Positions 37,854-46,765 of a stretch of DNA of 64,000 nt are shown in pieces. The first letter of the stretch is position 1. Each line of letters opens with the position of its first letter. The translations under genes were made by a program, and so were the position numbers. This stretch comes from Chloracidobacterium sp. CP2_5A (GTDB taxonomy: Bacteria > Acidobacteriota > Blastocatellia > Chloracidobacteriales > Chloracidobacteriaceae). Location of the stretch: assembly GCA_002254845.1 (NCBI GenBank), contig NKPT01000009.1, forward strand, positions 20,167 through 84,166. Reading direction: 5' to 3'. The notes beneath the pieces were generated by a model that saw only the letters and a list, made by a program, of their open reading frames with translations, ran no database searches and had not been told where the DNA came from.

Positions 37854-38996
37854 ATGAAAAAATCTCTTATTATCTTCGCTTTCGTGTGCTTTCTCGCCGG
37901 CGGCGCGCTGGTGGCTCAAAACTACCTGACCCGGCCCCAATCGCCCCTCACGCTCGCCACGGACGACATCAATAAATTTCTGGCCGACCTTCCGGCGGGC
38001 AACCTCGCCGGCCTGCGCGAGGATCCGAAGGGCAAGGAAGAGTTCCGCAAGCAGATTGCGCGCTCGCTCGCCATCGTCGCGGAAGCCGAGCAGCGCGGGC
38101 TGTTCCAAAAGCCTGAAGTCAAAAGCCAGCTTGACATCGCCTACGCGCAGATTGTCGGCGAGATGTGGAATCGTCGCCCGGAAGCCAAGGAAAAGCCAAT
38201 TGGCAAGGGAGACATCGAGGCTTTTTACCGCGAGCGTCCGACGGCGTTTGAAGACTTCCTGACGCAGAATCCGCAGTTTCGCCAAGCTCCTAAAATGGAT
38301 GAGCTCAAGGAAAAATACGGCGAGTTTCAGGTTGCCCGCCTGCGCGGCGAGGCCGCCGGCGTCAACAAGACCGCCGCCTTTCAGCTTCAGTGGCGACTGC
38401 TTCAGGCCAACATTGTCGGCAATGAAATCATTGGCAAGCTTCAGGAGTCGGCGAAGGCTTCGGCTGAGGAAATCGAGGCTTACTACAAAGCGCACCCGGA
38501 AGAGTTTGAGGAATACAAAGCCAGCCACATTTTGATTTCCACCACCCAGCCGCCCGCATCGCCCGACGGGAAAACGCCTGCCAAGGCGTTGACGGAAGCC
38601 GAAGCGCGCGCCAAAGCCGAAGGTCTGATCAAGCAGCTTCAAGGGGGCGCCGATTTTGCCAAGCTGGCGGAGCAATATTCCGACGACCCTGGCTCGAAGA
38701 AGCAGGGCGGCGACCTCGGTTACTTCCGCGAAGGCATGATGGTGGCGCCATTCTTCGAGGGCGTGAAGGCGCTTCAGGTGGGGAGCTTTTCCGCTGCGCC
38801 GGTGCAGACGCAGTTTGGCTTTCACATCATCAAGTTGCTTGACAAGCGCCCGAAGCCGCTTGACGAGCCGACCAAGCGCGAAGTCGGGGAAAAGCTCCGC
38901 CAGCGCAAGGTCGAAAACAAGCTGGATGAGCTTGTGGCCCGCTACGGCATTGTCGTTCCAAGCGATTTCACCGTTCCCCCCGCGCCCGCTTCATAA
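37854..38996 (+). CDS. Exported peptidyl-prolyl isomerase (parvulin/SurA-PrsA type)
   Basis: 380 residues from ATG 37854 (MKKSLIIFAFVCFLAGGALVAQ, a signal peptide or anchor). The N-terminal 230 residues are a helical chaperone-like domain (EEFRKQIARSLAIVAEAEQRGLFQKPEVKSQLDIAYAQIV). The parvulin domain (about 220-345) has EYKASHILIST, GGADFAKLAEQYSDDPGSKKQGGDLGYFREGMMV and QTQFGFHIIKLLDK. It should assist folding of exported proteins. It lies 91 bp after the epimerase gene. Confidence 0.93.
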   Translation: MKKSLIIFAFVCFLAGGALVAQNYLTRPQSPLTLATDDINKFLADLPAGNLAGLREDPKGKEEFRKQIARSLAIVAEAEQRGLFQKPEVKSQLDIAYAQIVGEMWNRRPEAKEKPIGKGDIEAFYRERPTAFEDFLTQNPQFRQAPKMDELKEKYGEFQVARLRGEAAGVNKTAAFQLQWRLLQANIVGNEIIGKLQESAKASAEEIEAYYKAHPEEFEEYKASHILISTTQPPASPDGKTPAKALTEAEARAKAEGLIKQLQGGADFAKLAEQYSDDPGSKKQGGDLGYFREGMMVAPFFEGVKALQVGSFSAAPVQTQFGFHIIKLLDKRPKPLDEPTKREVGEKLRQRKVENKLDELVARYGIVVPSDFTVPPAPAS

Positions 38997-39037
38997 GCTC
39001 GCTATAAACTCGCCGCCCATAGGAGGCTTGCCCTGCC

Positions 39038-40222
39038 ATGCAGTTCAACGAGGAACATCAGCTTTTCCGCAAAACGCTCCGCGACTTCATCGAGAAGGAA
39101 ATCTCGCCCCACGTGGACCAGTGGGAGAAAGACGGCATCTGGCCGGCCCACGAAGTGCTCAAGAAAATGGGCGATTTGGATTTTCTGGGCGTCAACTACC
39201 CGACGGAGTATGGCGGGCTGGGGCTGGATTACTGGTACAACGTCATCCGCGCCGAGGAGCTTGGGCGCATTCCCTGCGGCGGCGTGCCGATGGGGATTAC
39301 GGTGCACACGGATATGTGCACCCCGGCGCTGGCTGAATTCGGCTCCCACGAGCTCAAGAAGCGCTTTCTGGAACCAGCCATTCGCGGGACGCAGGTCGGC
39401 GCCATCGCCGTCTCGGAACCTGACGCCGGCTCGGACGTGGCCCGCATTCGGACGCGCGCCGAATCCGATGGCGACCATTACGTCATCACCGGAAACAAGA
39501 TGTGGATTACCAACGGCACGCAGGCCGACTGGATCTGCCTGCTGGCGCGCACCTCGCCCGGCGAGTCGTTCGAGGGCATGTCGCTCATCATGGTGCCGAC
39601 CGACACGCCCGGCTTTATCGTCAGCCGCAAGATCGAGAAGCTCGGCAACTGGTCGTCAGACACGGCGGAACTCGCCTTCGAGGGCTTGCGCGTGCCGAAG
39701 GCGTTTCGCATCGGGGAGGAGGGACAGGGCTTCCGGCTCCAAATGCAGCAATTCCAGAAAGAGCGGCTGATTGCGGCCGTGACGTGCTACGCCGGGGCGG
39801 AGCGCATTGTGGAAATCACAAAAAACTACCTCAAGACGCGCAAGACCTTTGGCAAGCCGCTCATTGACAATCAGTATATTCAGTTCCGACTCGCGGAAGT
39901 GGTCACGGAAATCGAGTGCCTGCGGCAACTTTGCTACCACTGCACGGAAAAGCTCATCGCCGGGCAGGACATGACGCGCGAAGCCTCGATGGCGAAGCTC
40001 AAGGGCGGACAGCTCGTCCGGCTGGCCGCCGATGTCTGCCTGCAATTTCACGGCGGCATGGGCTACACCGAGGAATACCCGCTGGCGCGCTACTTCCGCG
40101 ACACGCGGCTTTTCCCGATTGGCGGCGGCGCGGACGAAATCATGATGGGCATTATCGCCAAGTACGAGGGCTTCTACAGCGAGCGCCCGCGCGCCGCCTC
40201 GACGAAATCGGCAACCGCTTAG
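39038..40222 (+). CDS. Acyl-CoA dehydrogenase
   Basis: 394 residues. FAD enzyme of beta-oxidation or branched-chain acyl-CoA degradation. FAD and substrate motifs: GAIAVSEPDAGSDVARIRTRA, YVITGNKMWITNGTQADW and a C-terminal QFHGGMGYTEEYPLARYFRDTRLFPIGGGADEIM. The MCAD-position catalytic glutamate is replaced (PIGGGADE), while QKERLIAAV supplies a glutamate at the place used by long-chain and isovaleryl-CoA dehydrogenases. It may therefore be of that subgroup. AGGAGG lies upstream at 39021-39026. Confidence 0.95.
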   Translation: MQFNEEHQLFRKTLRDFIEKEISPHVDQWEKDGIWPAHEVLKKMGDLDFLGVNYPTEYGGLGLDYWYNVIRAEELGRIPCGGVPMGITVHTDMCTPALAEFGSHELKKRFLEPAIRGTQVGAIAVSEPDAGSDVARIRTRAESDGDHYVITGNKMWITNGTQADWICLLARTSPGESFEGMSLIMVPTDTPGFIVSRKIEKLGNWSSDTAELAFEGLRVPKAFRIGEEGQGFRLQMQQFQKERLIAAVTCYAGAERIVEITKNYLKTRKTFGKPLIDNQYIQFRLAEVVTEIECLRQLCYHCTEKLIAGQDMTREASMAKLKGGQLVRLAADVCLQFHGGMGYTEEYPLARYFRDTRLFPIGGGADEIMMGIIAKYEGFYSERPRAASTKSATA

Positions 40223-40259
40223 AAACGACGCCAGCGCGCGACCGGCAGCCAAAAACGCA

Positions 40260-40300
40260 ATCAAGGGGGGCGACTTCGGCCTGAAGTCGCCCCCCTTGAT
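40260..40300. terminator. Bidirectional terminator between convergent genes
   Basis: A perfect 18-bp inverted repeat, 40260-40277 against 40283-40300, contains six consecutive G-C pairs and a five-base loop GGCCT. It lies between the converging acyl-CoA dehydrogenase (stop 40222) and the hydrolase (stop 40319) genes. There is no T-run, but the position and stability fit transcript ending in both directions. Confidence 0.75.
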
Positions 40301-40318
40301 CCGGTTGAAGCTTCCGGC

Positions 40319-41494
40319 TTAGCCCCGAAAATCCGGCAGGATCATGTTCCGGTCGCCTGGCGCGGGGTTGCGCATCCAATCCTGCATCCGGCGGGCGACA
40401 TCCGGGTTGCCGTTCGCGCCGAGGTAGTTTAGGTGTTGCCGCACGCCAAACCCTTCGCGGACGAAGTTCACGAAGTCGCCGACGTTGCCGCGCCCGAAGG
40501 CCTCGCGGTTTGCGCCGAAGTACTGGCTAACGATGTCGGTTTGGTGGGCGATGGAAGTCACATTGACCGCCGCCGGGAAGTCATTGGCATTCGCCGCGCC
40601 GCCCAGCGTCATGACGTGCACGCGCGCCAGCATTTGATTGGCGGCGGCTTGCCCGCGCTGTTGCGTTAGATGCCGCTCAACCAGCCGGAGCGCTTCCGCG
40701 CTGATGGCCGCGCCCTGGCTATAGCCAACCACCCGGACAGGGCTGTTCGGGTAGCTTTCCAGTTGCGCCAAAATCATATTGGCTTGCGTCTGGGCTGCAG
40801 GCGGATTCTGAAGCGCGTTTCGCTTGGTCCAGTCGGCGGTGGAAGGATTGACGGTCGCTTCGGCAAGATAGCGCGTCGTCCGACCTAAGATGAACGCCTC
40901 CCGGTTGACCGGGTTCAGCCCGATGGCGAGTCGCGCCGGCAAGGGCAGGCTGTTGTAATCCGCCTCGGCGCGCGCCCGCGCCTGGCGCGCCTGATGCGCC
41001 AGCGTCACGCCGGCGGCCGCCGCCGGATCGGAGTTGTTATAGACCATTTCGACCGGACGCCCGGTCACGCGGGAGACTTCCTGCGCGAGACTCGTCGCGC
41101 CTGAAAACGGCGTCGCGATGCCGTTAACGACAATCACTGGCGGCGCGGCGTTGGGGTCAGCGCCGGGAGACGTCACGCGAAACGCCGCGCCGTTGAGGCG
41201 ACTGTCGGCCGCCAGCGGAGAGACGCGCGGCGGCGCAGCCGGATTGGCGCGCGCTCCGGTAAGTGGACCGGTTGGGAAGAGACGAGTTGGCGCGGCGGCT
41301 GGCGGCGCGGCGGCGGCTAGGATTTGTCCCTTGCGCAGCGTGCCCGCCATCTGAAGCTCGGAGAGCCGGACGGCATTGGCGGGCGCGCTAGCGCCGCTGG
41401 CCGGCGGCGCGGGTGTCGCGCGGGGCGAGTTGGTCGTCGAGGGAATCGCGCGGGCGAGAGAGCGCGTCGCTTGAGGCTGAATCCGATTCGTCAT
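40319..41494 (-). CDS. Alpha/beta hydrolase-like protein with long disordered N-terminus
   Basis: 391 residues. The first 110 or so residues are Ala/Pro/Ser-rich and probably disordered, with no signal peptide. The rest looks like a lipase/cutinase-type hydrolase: VIVVNGIATPFSGATSLAQEV (oxyanion strand), VRVVGYSQGAAISAEAL (nucleophile Ser in G-Y-S-Q-G), SIAHQTDIVSQYFG (possible Asp) and FGVRQHLNYLG (possible His). The closest recalled resemblance is PE-PPE or cutinase-like lipases. It could be an exported effector or lipase delivered without a Sec signal; this is inference. It ends against a perfect terminator. Confidence 0.7.
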   Translation of the reverse strand: MTNRIQPQATRSLARAIPSTTNSPRATPAPPASGASAPANAVRLSELQMAGTLRKGQILAAAAPPAAAPTRLFPTGPLTGARANPAAPPRVSPLAADSRLNGAAFRVTSPGADPNAAPPVIVVNGIATPFSGATSLAQEVSRVTGRPVEMVYNNSDPAAAAGVTLAHQARQARARAEADYNSLPLPARLAIGLNPVNREAFILGRTTRYLAEATVNPSTADWTKRNALQNPPAAQTQANMILAQLESYPNSPVRVVGYSQGAAISAEALRLVERHLTQQRGQAAANQMLARVHVMTLGGAANANDFPAAVNVTSIAHQTDIVSQYFGANREAFGRGNVGDFVNFVREGFGVRQHLNYLGANGNPDVARRMQDWMRNPAPGDRNMILPDFRG

Positions 41495-41627
41495 AACAGC
41501 GGGCCCTTTGGCAAGCTGCGCCCCCGCCGATACGCGGCAGGGGTTACAGGCTGAGTCGTTGTTTTTCTAGTTATCGAAACCCGCCTTGAATTGTTGCGCC
41601 TGCAGCCGGCGGAAAATTTTCGCCGAC

Positions 41628-43703
41628 TTAACGCCGGTAACGCCGGAGGTTGTCGGAGAGCTTTCGATAGTCCTTGTTTTTTGGATCAAGCCGAGCCGCC
41701 TGCTCGGCAGCCTCGGCAGCTTCGACATACCGCTTTTCCAAAAACGCGATCACTGCAATCTGAGCGTGGACCGAGGCGCGGACCTTGTTGTTACCGACAG
41801 CGTCATCCTGCTGGATTTTTTCGACTTGCTCGCGCGCCAAAGCGTACCGCTTTCGCTCGACGAAGATGCTGGCAAGGGTCAGCCGCGGGCCAACCTCGAG
41901 GCTTTTACGCGTTGAGGCGACCAACGCCGCGCGCGCTTCCAGCTCCGCCTCATCAAGACGCGAGGCAAACTTCTTTCGGTTCAAGAAGTACTGATCGGCG
42001 TAAATCTGCGCCAGCGCGGCATGAGCGTAACAGACATATTCCGACTCCGGGTTGAGCTCGAGGCAGCGCATCTGTCCCGCAATCGCTTCGTCTTCCTTGC
42101 CCTGCCGATACTTCAGCACGCCCAGGTTCTGGTGCGCCGGGCCGTAGTTGGGATGCGACTTCAACACGCCATACACAATATCCTCCGACTCGACGAAACG
42201 CTCTTGCTCAAATAGAATTTCAGCCTTCTCGATACGGAGTTCCGGCGAAGCCGGGTTCGCGACGAGCTGCTCCTCGACGAGTCGCAGCGCCCCGGCAAAG
42301 TCGCCCGCCTCGCGCAAGCGGCGCGACTCGCGCAGCGTGACGGCGACATCCGTCTGGACTGGCAATAGCGCGTCGCCGCGAGTCGGCTCGCTCTCCGACG
42401 ACGGGCGGAAAGCATAGAGCGCAGTGCCGACAGCCAGCGCCAAAAGCGCGATGCCGGCCAGCCCAAGCAAGCCGCCAATCAGCCAAATACCGGCCCTTGA
42501 CTTGCCCAGCGCGGGCAGCGCCAGCTGCGCCGCTGGCGTCGGATGGGTTGACGCGACATCCGGGCCGGAGCAAGCGAGCGACGGCCCGAATCCCGGCGCG
42601 ATCGGCGCCATCGACGGCGGCGCGGGCGGCAGGCCAAAGAGATCGCCCCGCGCTGACGGAGACGGCTGCGTATCCGCGGGCGAGCGAGCGCCAGCGGTGG
42701 CGATGGTCGCTCCTTGATAATGTGTCGGCGGACTCGACGCCGCCGTCCCTTGCGCGTCATCCGCCGCCGGCAGGGCCTTTTCAAGCCGCGCGACAAAAGC
42801 GCCAGCTGAAGCCGGGCGATGCGCCGGCCACCGCGCCAGCCCCTGCCGAACGACCTCTTCCAGGCCGGGCGGCACGGAAATATGCGGCGCGGCGACCGCC
42901 ATCGGGCGCGGCGAATCCGAGAGTCTCGCCACCATCTGGGCCTGCATCGAGTCGCCTGGAAAAGCCAGCGCGCCAGCGAGCATTTCATAGGTCACCAGGG
43001 CCAGCGAGTAGACATCGGAGCGGGCGTCGAGCGGCTCGCCCATGGCTTGCTCGGGCGACATGTACTGCGGCGTCCCGACCACCAGCCCAACCTGCGTCAC
43101 CGGGACAACGCTTTCCGCGCCGCCGACGACCTTGGCAATGCCGAAATCCACGACCTTCACGCGGTCGCCGTCCATGATCATGATGTTGTCCGGCTTGAGG
43201 TCGCGGTGAATAACGCCTAACTGGTGGGCGGCATCCAACGCCGAGGCGATCTGGCGCGCCAGGGCGACCGCGCGCGCCGGCGGCAAAGGGCCCTGCTTTT
43301 GTAGCAGCCGGGCGAGCGACTGTCCCTGGATGTACTCCATCGCTAGAAAGGCTAGCCCCGATTCAGTCACGCCGAAATCATGAATGACCACCGCGTTGGG
43401 GTGGTTGATCATGGCGGCGAGCTTGGCCTCGCGCAGAAAGCGCTGCCCGGCATCAGCGCTCGAGGCGTCCGGGCGCAACACTTTGACGGCATCTACGCGG
43501 CCCAGCAAGCGATGTCGCGCGCAATACACGCTGCCCATGCCGCCTTCGCCCAGCTTGGACAGGATTTCGTAGCGCCCGGCCAGGGCTTGCCCGATCAAGG
43601 GGTCGCCCAGCGCGGCGGCGGCGCTGACCAGCGTCGCGCCGTCGCGCGGACAGAATTTGGCATCCTCCGGGTATTGGGTGGCGCAAGTCGGGCATTGTTT
43701 CAT
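41628..43703 (-). CDS. Ser/Thr protein kinase with zinc ribbon and C-terminal TPR domain
   Basis: 691 residues. An N-terminal zinc ribbon (CPTCATQYPEDAKFCPRDG) precedes a kinase domain (about 40-305) with LGEGGMGSVYCARH, AVKVL, VIHRDLKPDNIMI, VVDFGIAK and GTPQYMSPEQAMG. A Pro/Ala linker leads to one transmembrane helix (GIWLIGGLLGLAGIALLALAVGTALYAF, about 440-465), then TPR-like repeats (FAGALRLVEEQLVANPASPELRIEKAEILFEQ, YGPAHQNLGVLKYRQGKEDEAIAGQMRCLEL) to the end. All catalytic residues are present. This architecture is common in Acidobacteria. No substrate can be named. Confidence 0.95.
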   Translation of the reverse strand: MKQCPTCATQYPEDAKFCPRDGATLVSAAAALGDPLIGQALAGRYEILSKLGEGGMGSVYCARHRLLGRVDAVKVLRPDASSADAGQRFLREAKLAAMINHPNAVVIHDFGVTESGLAFLAMEYIQGQSLARLLQKQGPLPPARAVALARQIASALDAAHQLGVIHRDLKPDNIMIMDGDRVKVVDFGIAKVVGGAESVVPVTQVGLVVGTPQYMSPEQAMGEPLDARSDVYSLALVTYEMLAGALAFPGDSMQAQMVARLSDSPRPMAVAAPHISVPPGLEEVVRQGLARWPAHRPASAGAFVARLEKALPAADDAQGTAASSPPTHYQGATIATAGARSPADTQPSPSARGDLFGLPPAPPSMAPIAPGFGPSLACSGPDVASTHPTPAAQLALPALGKSRAGIWLIGGLLGLAGIALLALAVGTALYAFRPSSESEPTRGDALLPVQTDVAVTLRESRRLREAGDFAGALRLVEEQLVANPASPELRIEKAEILFEQERFVESEDIVYGVLKSHPNYGPAHQNLGVLKYRQGKEDEAIAGQMRCLELNPESEYVCYAHAALAQIYADQYFLNRKKFASRLDEAELEARAALVASTRKSLEVGPRLTLASIFVERKRYALAREQVEKIQQDDAVGNNKVRASVHAQIAVIAFLEKRYVEAAEAAEQAARLDPKNKDYRKLSDNLRRYRR

Positions 43704-43791
43704 GAGTTAGGTCAAGTTCATGGGTCAGGCAAGGCTTCGGGCGAGGAATCAGGCGCCCGCTGTCAGGGCGCGAGCGCCGCCTCGGAAAAGC

Positions 43792-44832
43792 TTACCCGAA
43801 GAAGACGCGCGCTGTCTCGTACAACTCATCATCCAAACGCTTGATGCAGGAAACCGCCTGCTCAATCGGAACCGAGGCCATGCGCGTTCCCTGAAGCGCC
43901 GCCATATAGCCAAACTCGCCGGCGCGAACCATATCCACAGCCTTAACGCCGAGGCGCGTCGCCAGCAGGCGATCATAAGCCGTCGGCACGCCGCCGCGCT
44001 GCGTGTAGCCCAAAACCGTCACGCGGGTCTCAATGCCAGTCAACTCCTCGATCTTTCTCGCCAGCAAGTGCCCGATACCGCCCAGGCGCGTATGCTGAAA
44101 CACCCGCTCGCGCTCTTCCGGCGCGAGAAAGTCTTCATCCGGGTGCGGATGCGCGTCTTCGGCCACAACAATGATTGAGAAAAACCGTCCAAGCGATTTG
44201 CGGTGGTTGAGAATTTGGCAAACCTCGCTGATGCGAAACGGATGCTCCGGCACGAGAACGATGTCGGCGCCTCCGGCGATGCCGGCCCCAGCGGCGATCC
44301 ATCCGGCATGCCGCCCCATGACCTCGACCACCATGACGCGGTCATGGGATTCCGCCGTGGTATGCAGGCGGTCAATGGCTTCGGTGGCGACCGAGAGCGC
44401 CGTGTCAAAGCCGAACGTGGCGTCCGTGCCGCACAAATCGTTATCAATCGTCTTGGGAACGCCGACGATGGGGTAGCCGTGCCGACGGTGCATCTCCAGC
44501 GCCGCGCTCAGCGTGCCTTCGCCGCCAATGACCACGAGCGCGTCCAGCTCGTACTTGCGCCAGTTTGTTTTGACCCGCTCGGCGATCTCGTCAGTTTCTA
44601 GCGGATTGATGCGCGATGTGCCAAGAATCGTGCCGCCGCGCGGCAGAATCCCTGAAATGGAATACCGCGTCAGCGGCTCGACGCGCCCGTTGATTAGACC
44701 GTTCCAGCCCTGATGAATGCCCAGCACGCGAATCCCATACTGCATGGCGCGGCGGACGACAGCGCGTAGCGCCGCATTGAGGCCGGGCGCATCGCCGCCA
44801 CCCGTTAGAACGCCCAACGTACGAATTTCCAT
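43792..44832 (-). CDS. pfkA: 6-phosphofructokinase
   Basis: 346 residues. Phosphorylates fructose 6-phosphate. The N-terminus LGVLTGGGDAPGLNAALRAVV and the fructose-6-phosphate motifs VMVVEVMGRHAGWIA and GYTQRGGVPTAYDRLLATRLG are complete. The donor-site motif is GGEGTLSAAL (Gly at the ATP-type position) combined with VPKTIDND (Lys at the position typical of PPi or group III enzymes). ATP use is therefore likely, in the group III lineage. The 193-bp upstream gap contains an extended -10 and a CRP-like palindrome. Confidence 0.94.
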   Translation of the reverse strand: MEIRTLGVLTGGGDAPGLNAALRAVVRRAMQYGIRVLGIHQGWNGLINGRVEPLTRYSISGILPRGGTILGTSRINPLETDEIAERVKTNWRKYELDALVVIGGEGTLSAALEMHRRHGYPIVGVPKTIDNDLCGTDATFGFDTALSVATEAIDRLHTTAESHDRVMVVEVMGRHAGWIAAGAGIAGGADIVLVPEHPFRISEVCQILNHRKSLGRFFSIIVVAEDAHPHPDEDFLAPEERERVFQHTRLGGIGHLLARKIEELTGIETRVTVLGYTQRGGVPTAYDRLLATRLGVKAVDMVRAGEFGYMAALQGTRMASVPIEQAVSCIKRLDDELYETARVFFG

Positions 44833-44906
44833 GACGCCACCTCGTCCACTCGACCAAAGAAGTCGCGGCGGGCGCGCCAGTCCGGCGGGCGCGCCAGCCG
44901 CTTATC

Positions 44907-44915
44907 ACTATAGCA
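44907..44915 (-). promoter_or_regulatory. Extended -10 promoter for pfkA
   Basis: On the minus strand TGCTATAGT gives a TGn extension plus TATAGT. The predicted start, near 44900, leaves a leader of about 68 bases before the ATG at 44832. There is no good -35, which fits an activator-dependent promoter. Confidence 0.5.
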
Positions 44916-44941
44916 AAGCGGCGCGGGCGCGCCGTTTCGCC

Positions 44942-44961
44942 AATGTGACATTCCGCACATT
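44942..44961. promoter_or_regulatory. CRP-like operator upstream of pfkA
   Basis: AATGTG and CACATT are separated by eight bases. This can be written TGTGA-N6-GCACA, one base from the classic CRP core TGTGA-N6-TCACA. The centre is about 51 bp upstream of the predicted pfkA start. No CRP/FNR gene is in this window. Confidence 0.5.
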
Positions 44962-45025
44962 TACTAGACCGCGACTAATCCGCGCAACGGAGCGATTTGG
45001 GGAAAAGCCCGCTGGCGGCTGGCCC

Positions 45026-45802
45026 TTATGCGCGGCGCAGGGCTTGTTCCAGAAAGTAAAAGCGATTCAGCAGCGCCACCACGATGGGAGGGAAAAGAAT
45101 CCCGTCATGAAGCGCGTCAAAAGCTGGAAAAGCCCCGCCTTCCGACTGATTGACCACAAGGCCAAGCCAGTAGCCAGCGGCAAGCGCCATCGCGTAACCG
45201 CCAAGCAGCGCCGCAATCACGGCGCCCCGGCTAAAGGGTTGCGCCGGCAAGGCGGGCGCGGTCACCGACAGCAAGGTTTGCCGATAGGTGTAGTGCTCCA
45301 GCATCGCCCAAAGCCGTCGCGCCAGCCACCAAGCGCTGAAAAGGCAAGCGCCCCACAGCGTCAGCCGCGCCGCGACCTGATTCGCTCCCAACAAAGCGGA
45401 TGGCCGCGCGGCGGTCGCCGCCAGCGTTGAAAGCCAGCCCGTCACGACAAAAAGCGTGGCTTCCGCCCGAAACGCCGCCTCCCGCCGCTCGGCTTCCAAC
45501 AGGTCGTTGATGACGCTCGCGACGCGAATCTTATAGGCCCGCGCCCGCGCGGCCTGCCGGCGCCGGCTTTCGCGGGGCGGCGGCGGGGCTGGCTCGATGG
45601 TCTCGCCGCGGTCGTACCGCACGCGCAAGTCCGGATCGCTCAGCACCCGATAGGCCGCTGTCACCTCGGCAAAGCGCGCGGCGGCGTCCGGCGACGCGCT
45701 CACATCAGGATGGTGGAGGCGCGCCAAGCGCCGAAAGGCCGAGCGAATTTCATTCGGCGAGGCTTTGCGGGATACGCCAAGCGTTTCGTAGAAATCCCCC
45801 AT
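45026..45802 (-). CDS. J-domain membrane protein
   Basis: 258 residues from ATG 45802. The N-terminal J domain (about 3-65) is complete: FYETLGVSRKASPNEIRSAFRRLARLHHPDVSASPDAAARFAEVTAAYRVLSDPDLRVRYDRG, with the HPD motif that stimulates DnaK. A basic linker leads to three or four hydrophobic segments (TLFVVTGWLSTLAATAA, LTLWGACLFSAWWLARRLW, GAVIAALLGGYAMALAAGYWLGLVV). It has no Gly/Phe or zinc domain, so it is a specialised co-chaperone anchored in the membrane. Its stop lies 193 bp before pfkA. Confidence 0.9.
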   Translation of the reverse strand: MGDFYETLGVSRKASPNEIRSAFRRLARLHHPDVSASPDAAARFAEVTAAYRVLSDPDLRVRYDRGETIEPAPPPPRESRRRQAARARAYKIRVASVINDLLEAERREAAFRAEATLFVVTGWLSTLAATAARPSALLGANQVAARLTLWGACLFSAWWLARRLWAMLEHYTYRQTLLSVTAPALPAQPFSRGAVIAALLGGYAMALAAGYWLGLVVNQSEGGAFPAFDALHDGILFPPIVVALLNRFYFLEQALRRA

Positions 45803-45994
45803 AGCGCCAGGCTCTGATGGATGGCCAACAAGCGTCGCTTGTCGCCGCAGCGTCAAGAAACAGCGCGTCAGTGTAGCGCAACCGGATGGGCGCCGACGAC
45901 TTTGCCACGGAAAAGGTTTTCTTTCCCAGACGGTCCAGTACACTGGCCATAAGCTCTGCGAGCTTAGATCTGGTCGCCCCTGGAGAAGCGCCCC

Positions 45995-46765
45995 ATGCCC
46001 TTGCCTGACGCCCGCGCCGCCGCGCGCGAACACCTTGCCGGACGCCTTAGCCACGCCGCCCTGTTCCGAAGCCTTGTGTCACATGCGGACTGGCATGTGC
46101 CCGTCCGCTCTAGCGCGAACGGCGAGGCGGCGGTTCTCACGTTTGCGGACCCCGCCGGAGCGCGCTGGGTCAAAATCTTCACCGATTTGAGCGCCATTGA
46201 GACCTGGGCCGAACAGGAAGGCGGCGGACTGGATGGACAGTGCGTCGTCACGGACGGCGCCAACCTGTTTGGGGCGCTGGACGACGAGCTGGCTGGCGTC
46301 GAAATCAATCCCGGCTCGCCGGAAGGCATTCACTACCAGCGCCAGCATCTTCCGCTGCTCCGGCAGTGGGCGCGAATTATCGAGCTTGAAAGCGCCCTGG
46401 AAACGGTTGACCAAGGCGAAACGCCCATTGGGCTGCTGCGCGACTACGATGCGTACGTCCTGGTGTTGAAGCGAGTCGGCGACGACAGCGCCCAGTTGGT
46501 GCTGGCCCCGGACGACCAAGGGCGCGCGCTGGCCGCCGTCTTCACGGCCGAAGACACGCTGGCGGCTTTCTGCGACCAAGTGTTGTCATCGGCTGACTTC
46601 GAGCCGATTCCGGTACGCGTCAATGGCGAGCGGCTCTTCGCGCAGCTTCAGGCGCTGCCGCTGGATGGGCTGGTTTTCAATTGCAGCGGGCCGATTCAAC
46701 CCCGCGCCTTCGGCAAGCGTTTGGCGGATTATGTCCTCGCGCCGGACGCCCATCCGGGACGCTAG
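45995..46765 (+). CDS. SseB-like protein
   Basis: 256 residues. The first 120 residues fit the SseB N-terminal domain (GARWVKIFTDLSAIETWAEQ ... TDGANLFGALDDELAGVEINPGSPEGIHYQ). The second half has a weaker copy (LAAVFTAEDTLAAFCDQV ... NGERLFAQLQALPLDGLVFNCSGPIQP), suggesting an internal duplication. Function in bacteria is unknown; SseB domains occur near secretion and stress genes. Its stop codon shares the palindrome CTAG with the stop of the opposing ROK gene. Confidence 0.75.
   Translation: MPLPDARAAAREHLAGRLSHAALFRSLVSHADWHVPVRSSANGEAAVLTFADPAGARWVKIFTDLSAIETWAEQEGGGLDGQCVVTDGANLFGALDDELAGVEINPGSPEGIHYQRQHLPLLRQWARIIELESALETVDQGETPIGLLRDYDAYVLVLKRVGDDSAQLVLAPDDQGRALAAVFTAEDTLAAFCDQVLSSADFEPIPVRVNGERLFAQLQALPLDGLVFNCSGPIQPRAFGKRLADYVLAPDAHPGR

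Noticed and set aside
40260..40300. The perfect inverted repeat as a mobile element end
   Set aside because: Position between two convergent stops and six G-C pairs fit a bidirectional terminator better; no target duplication or transposase.
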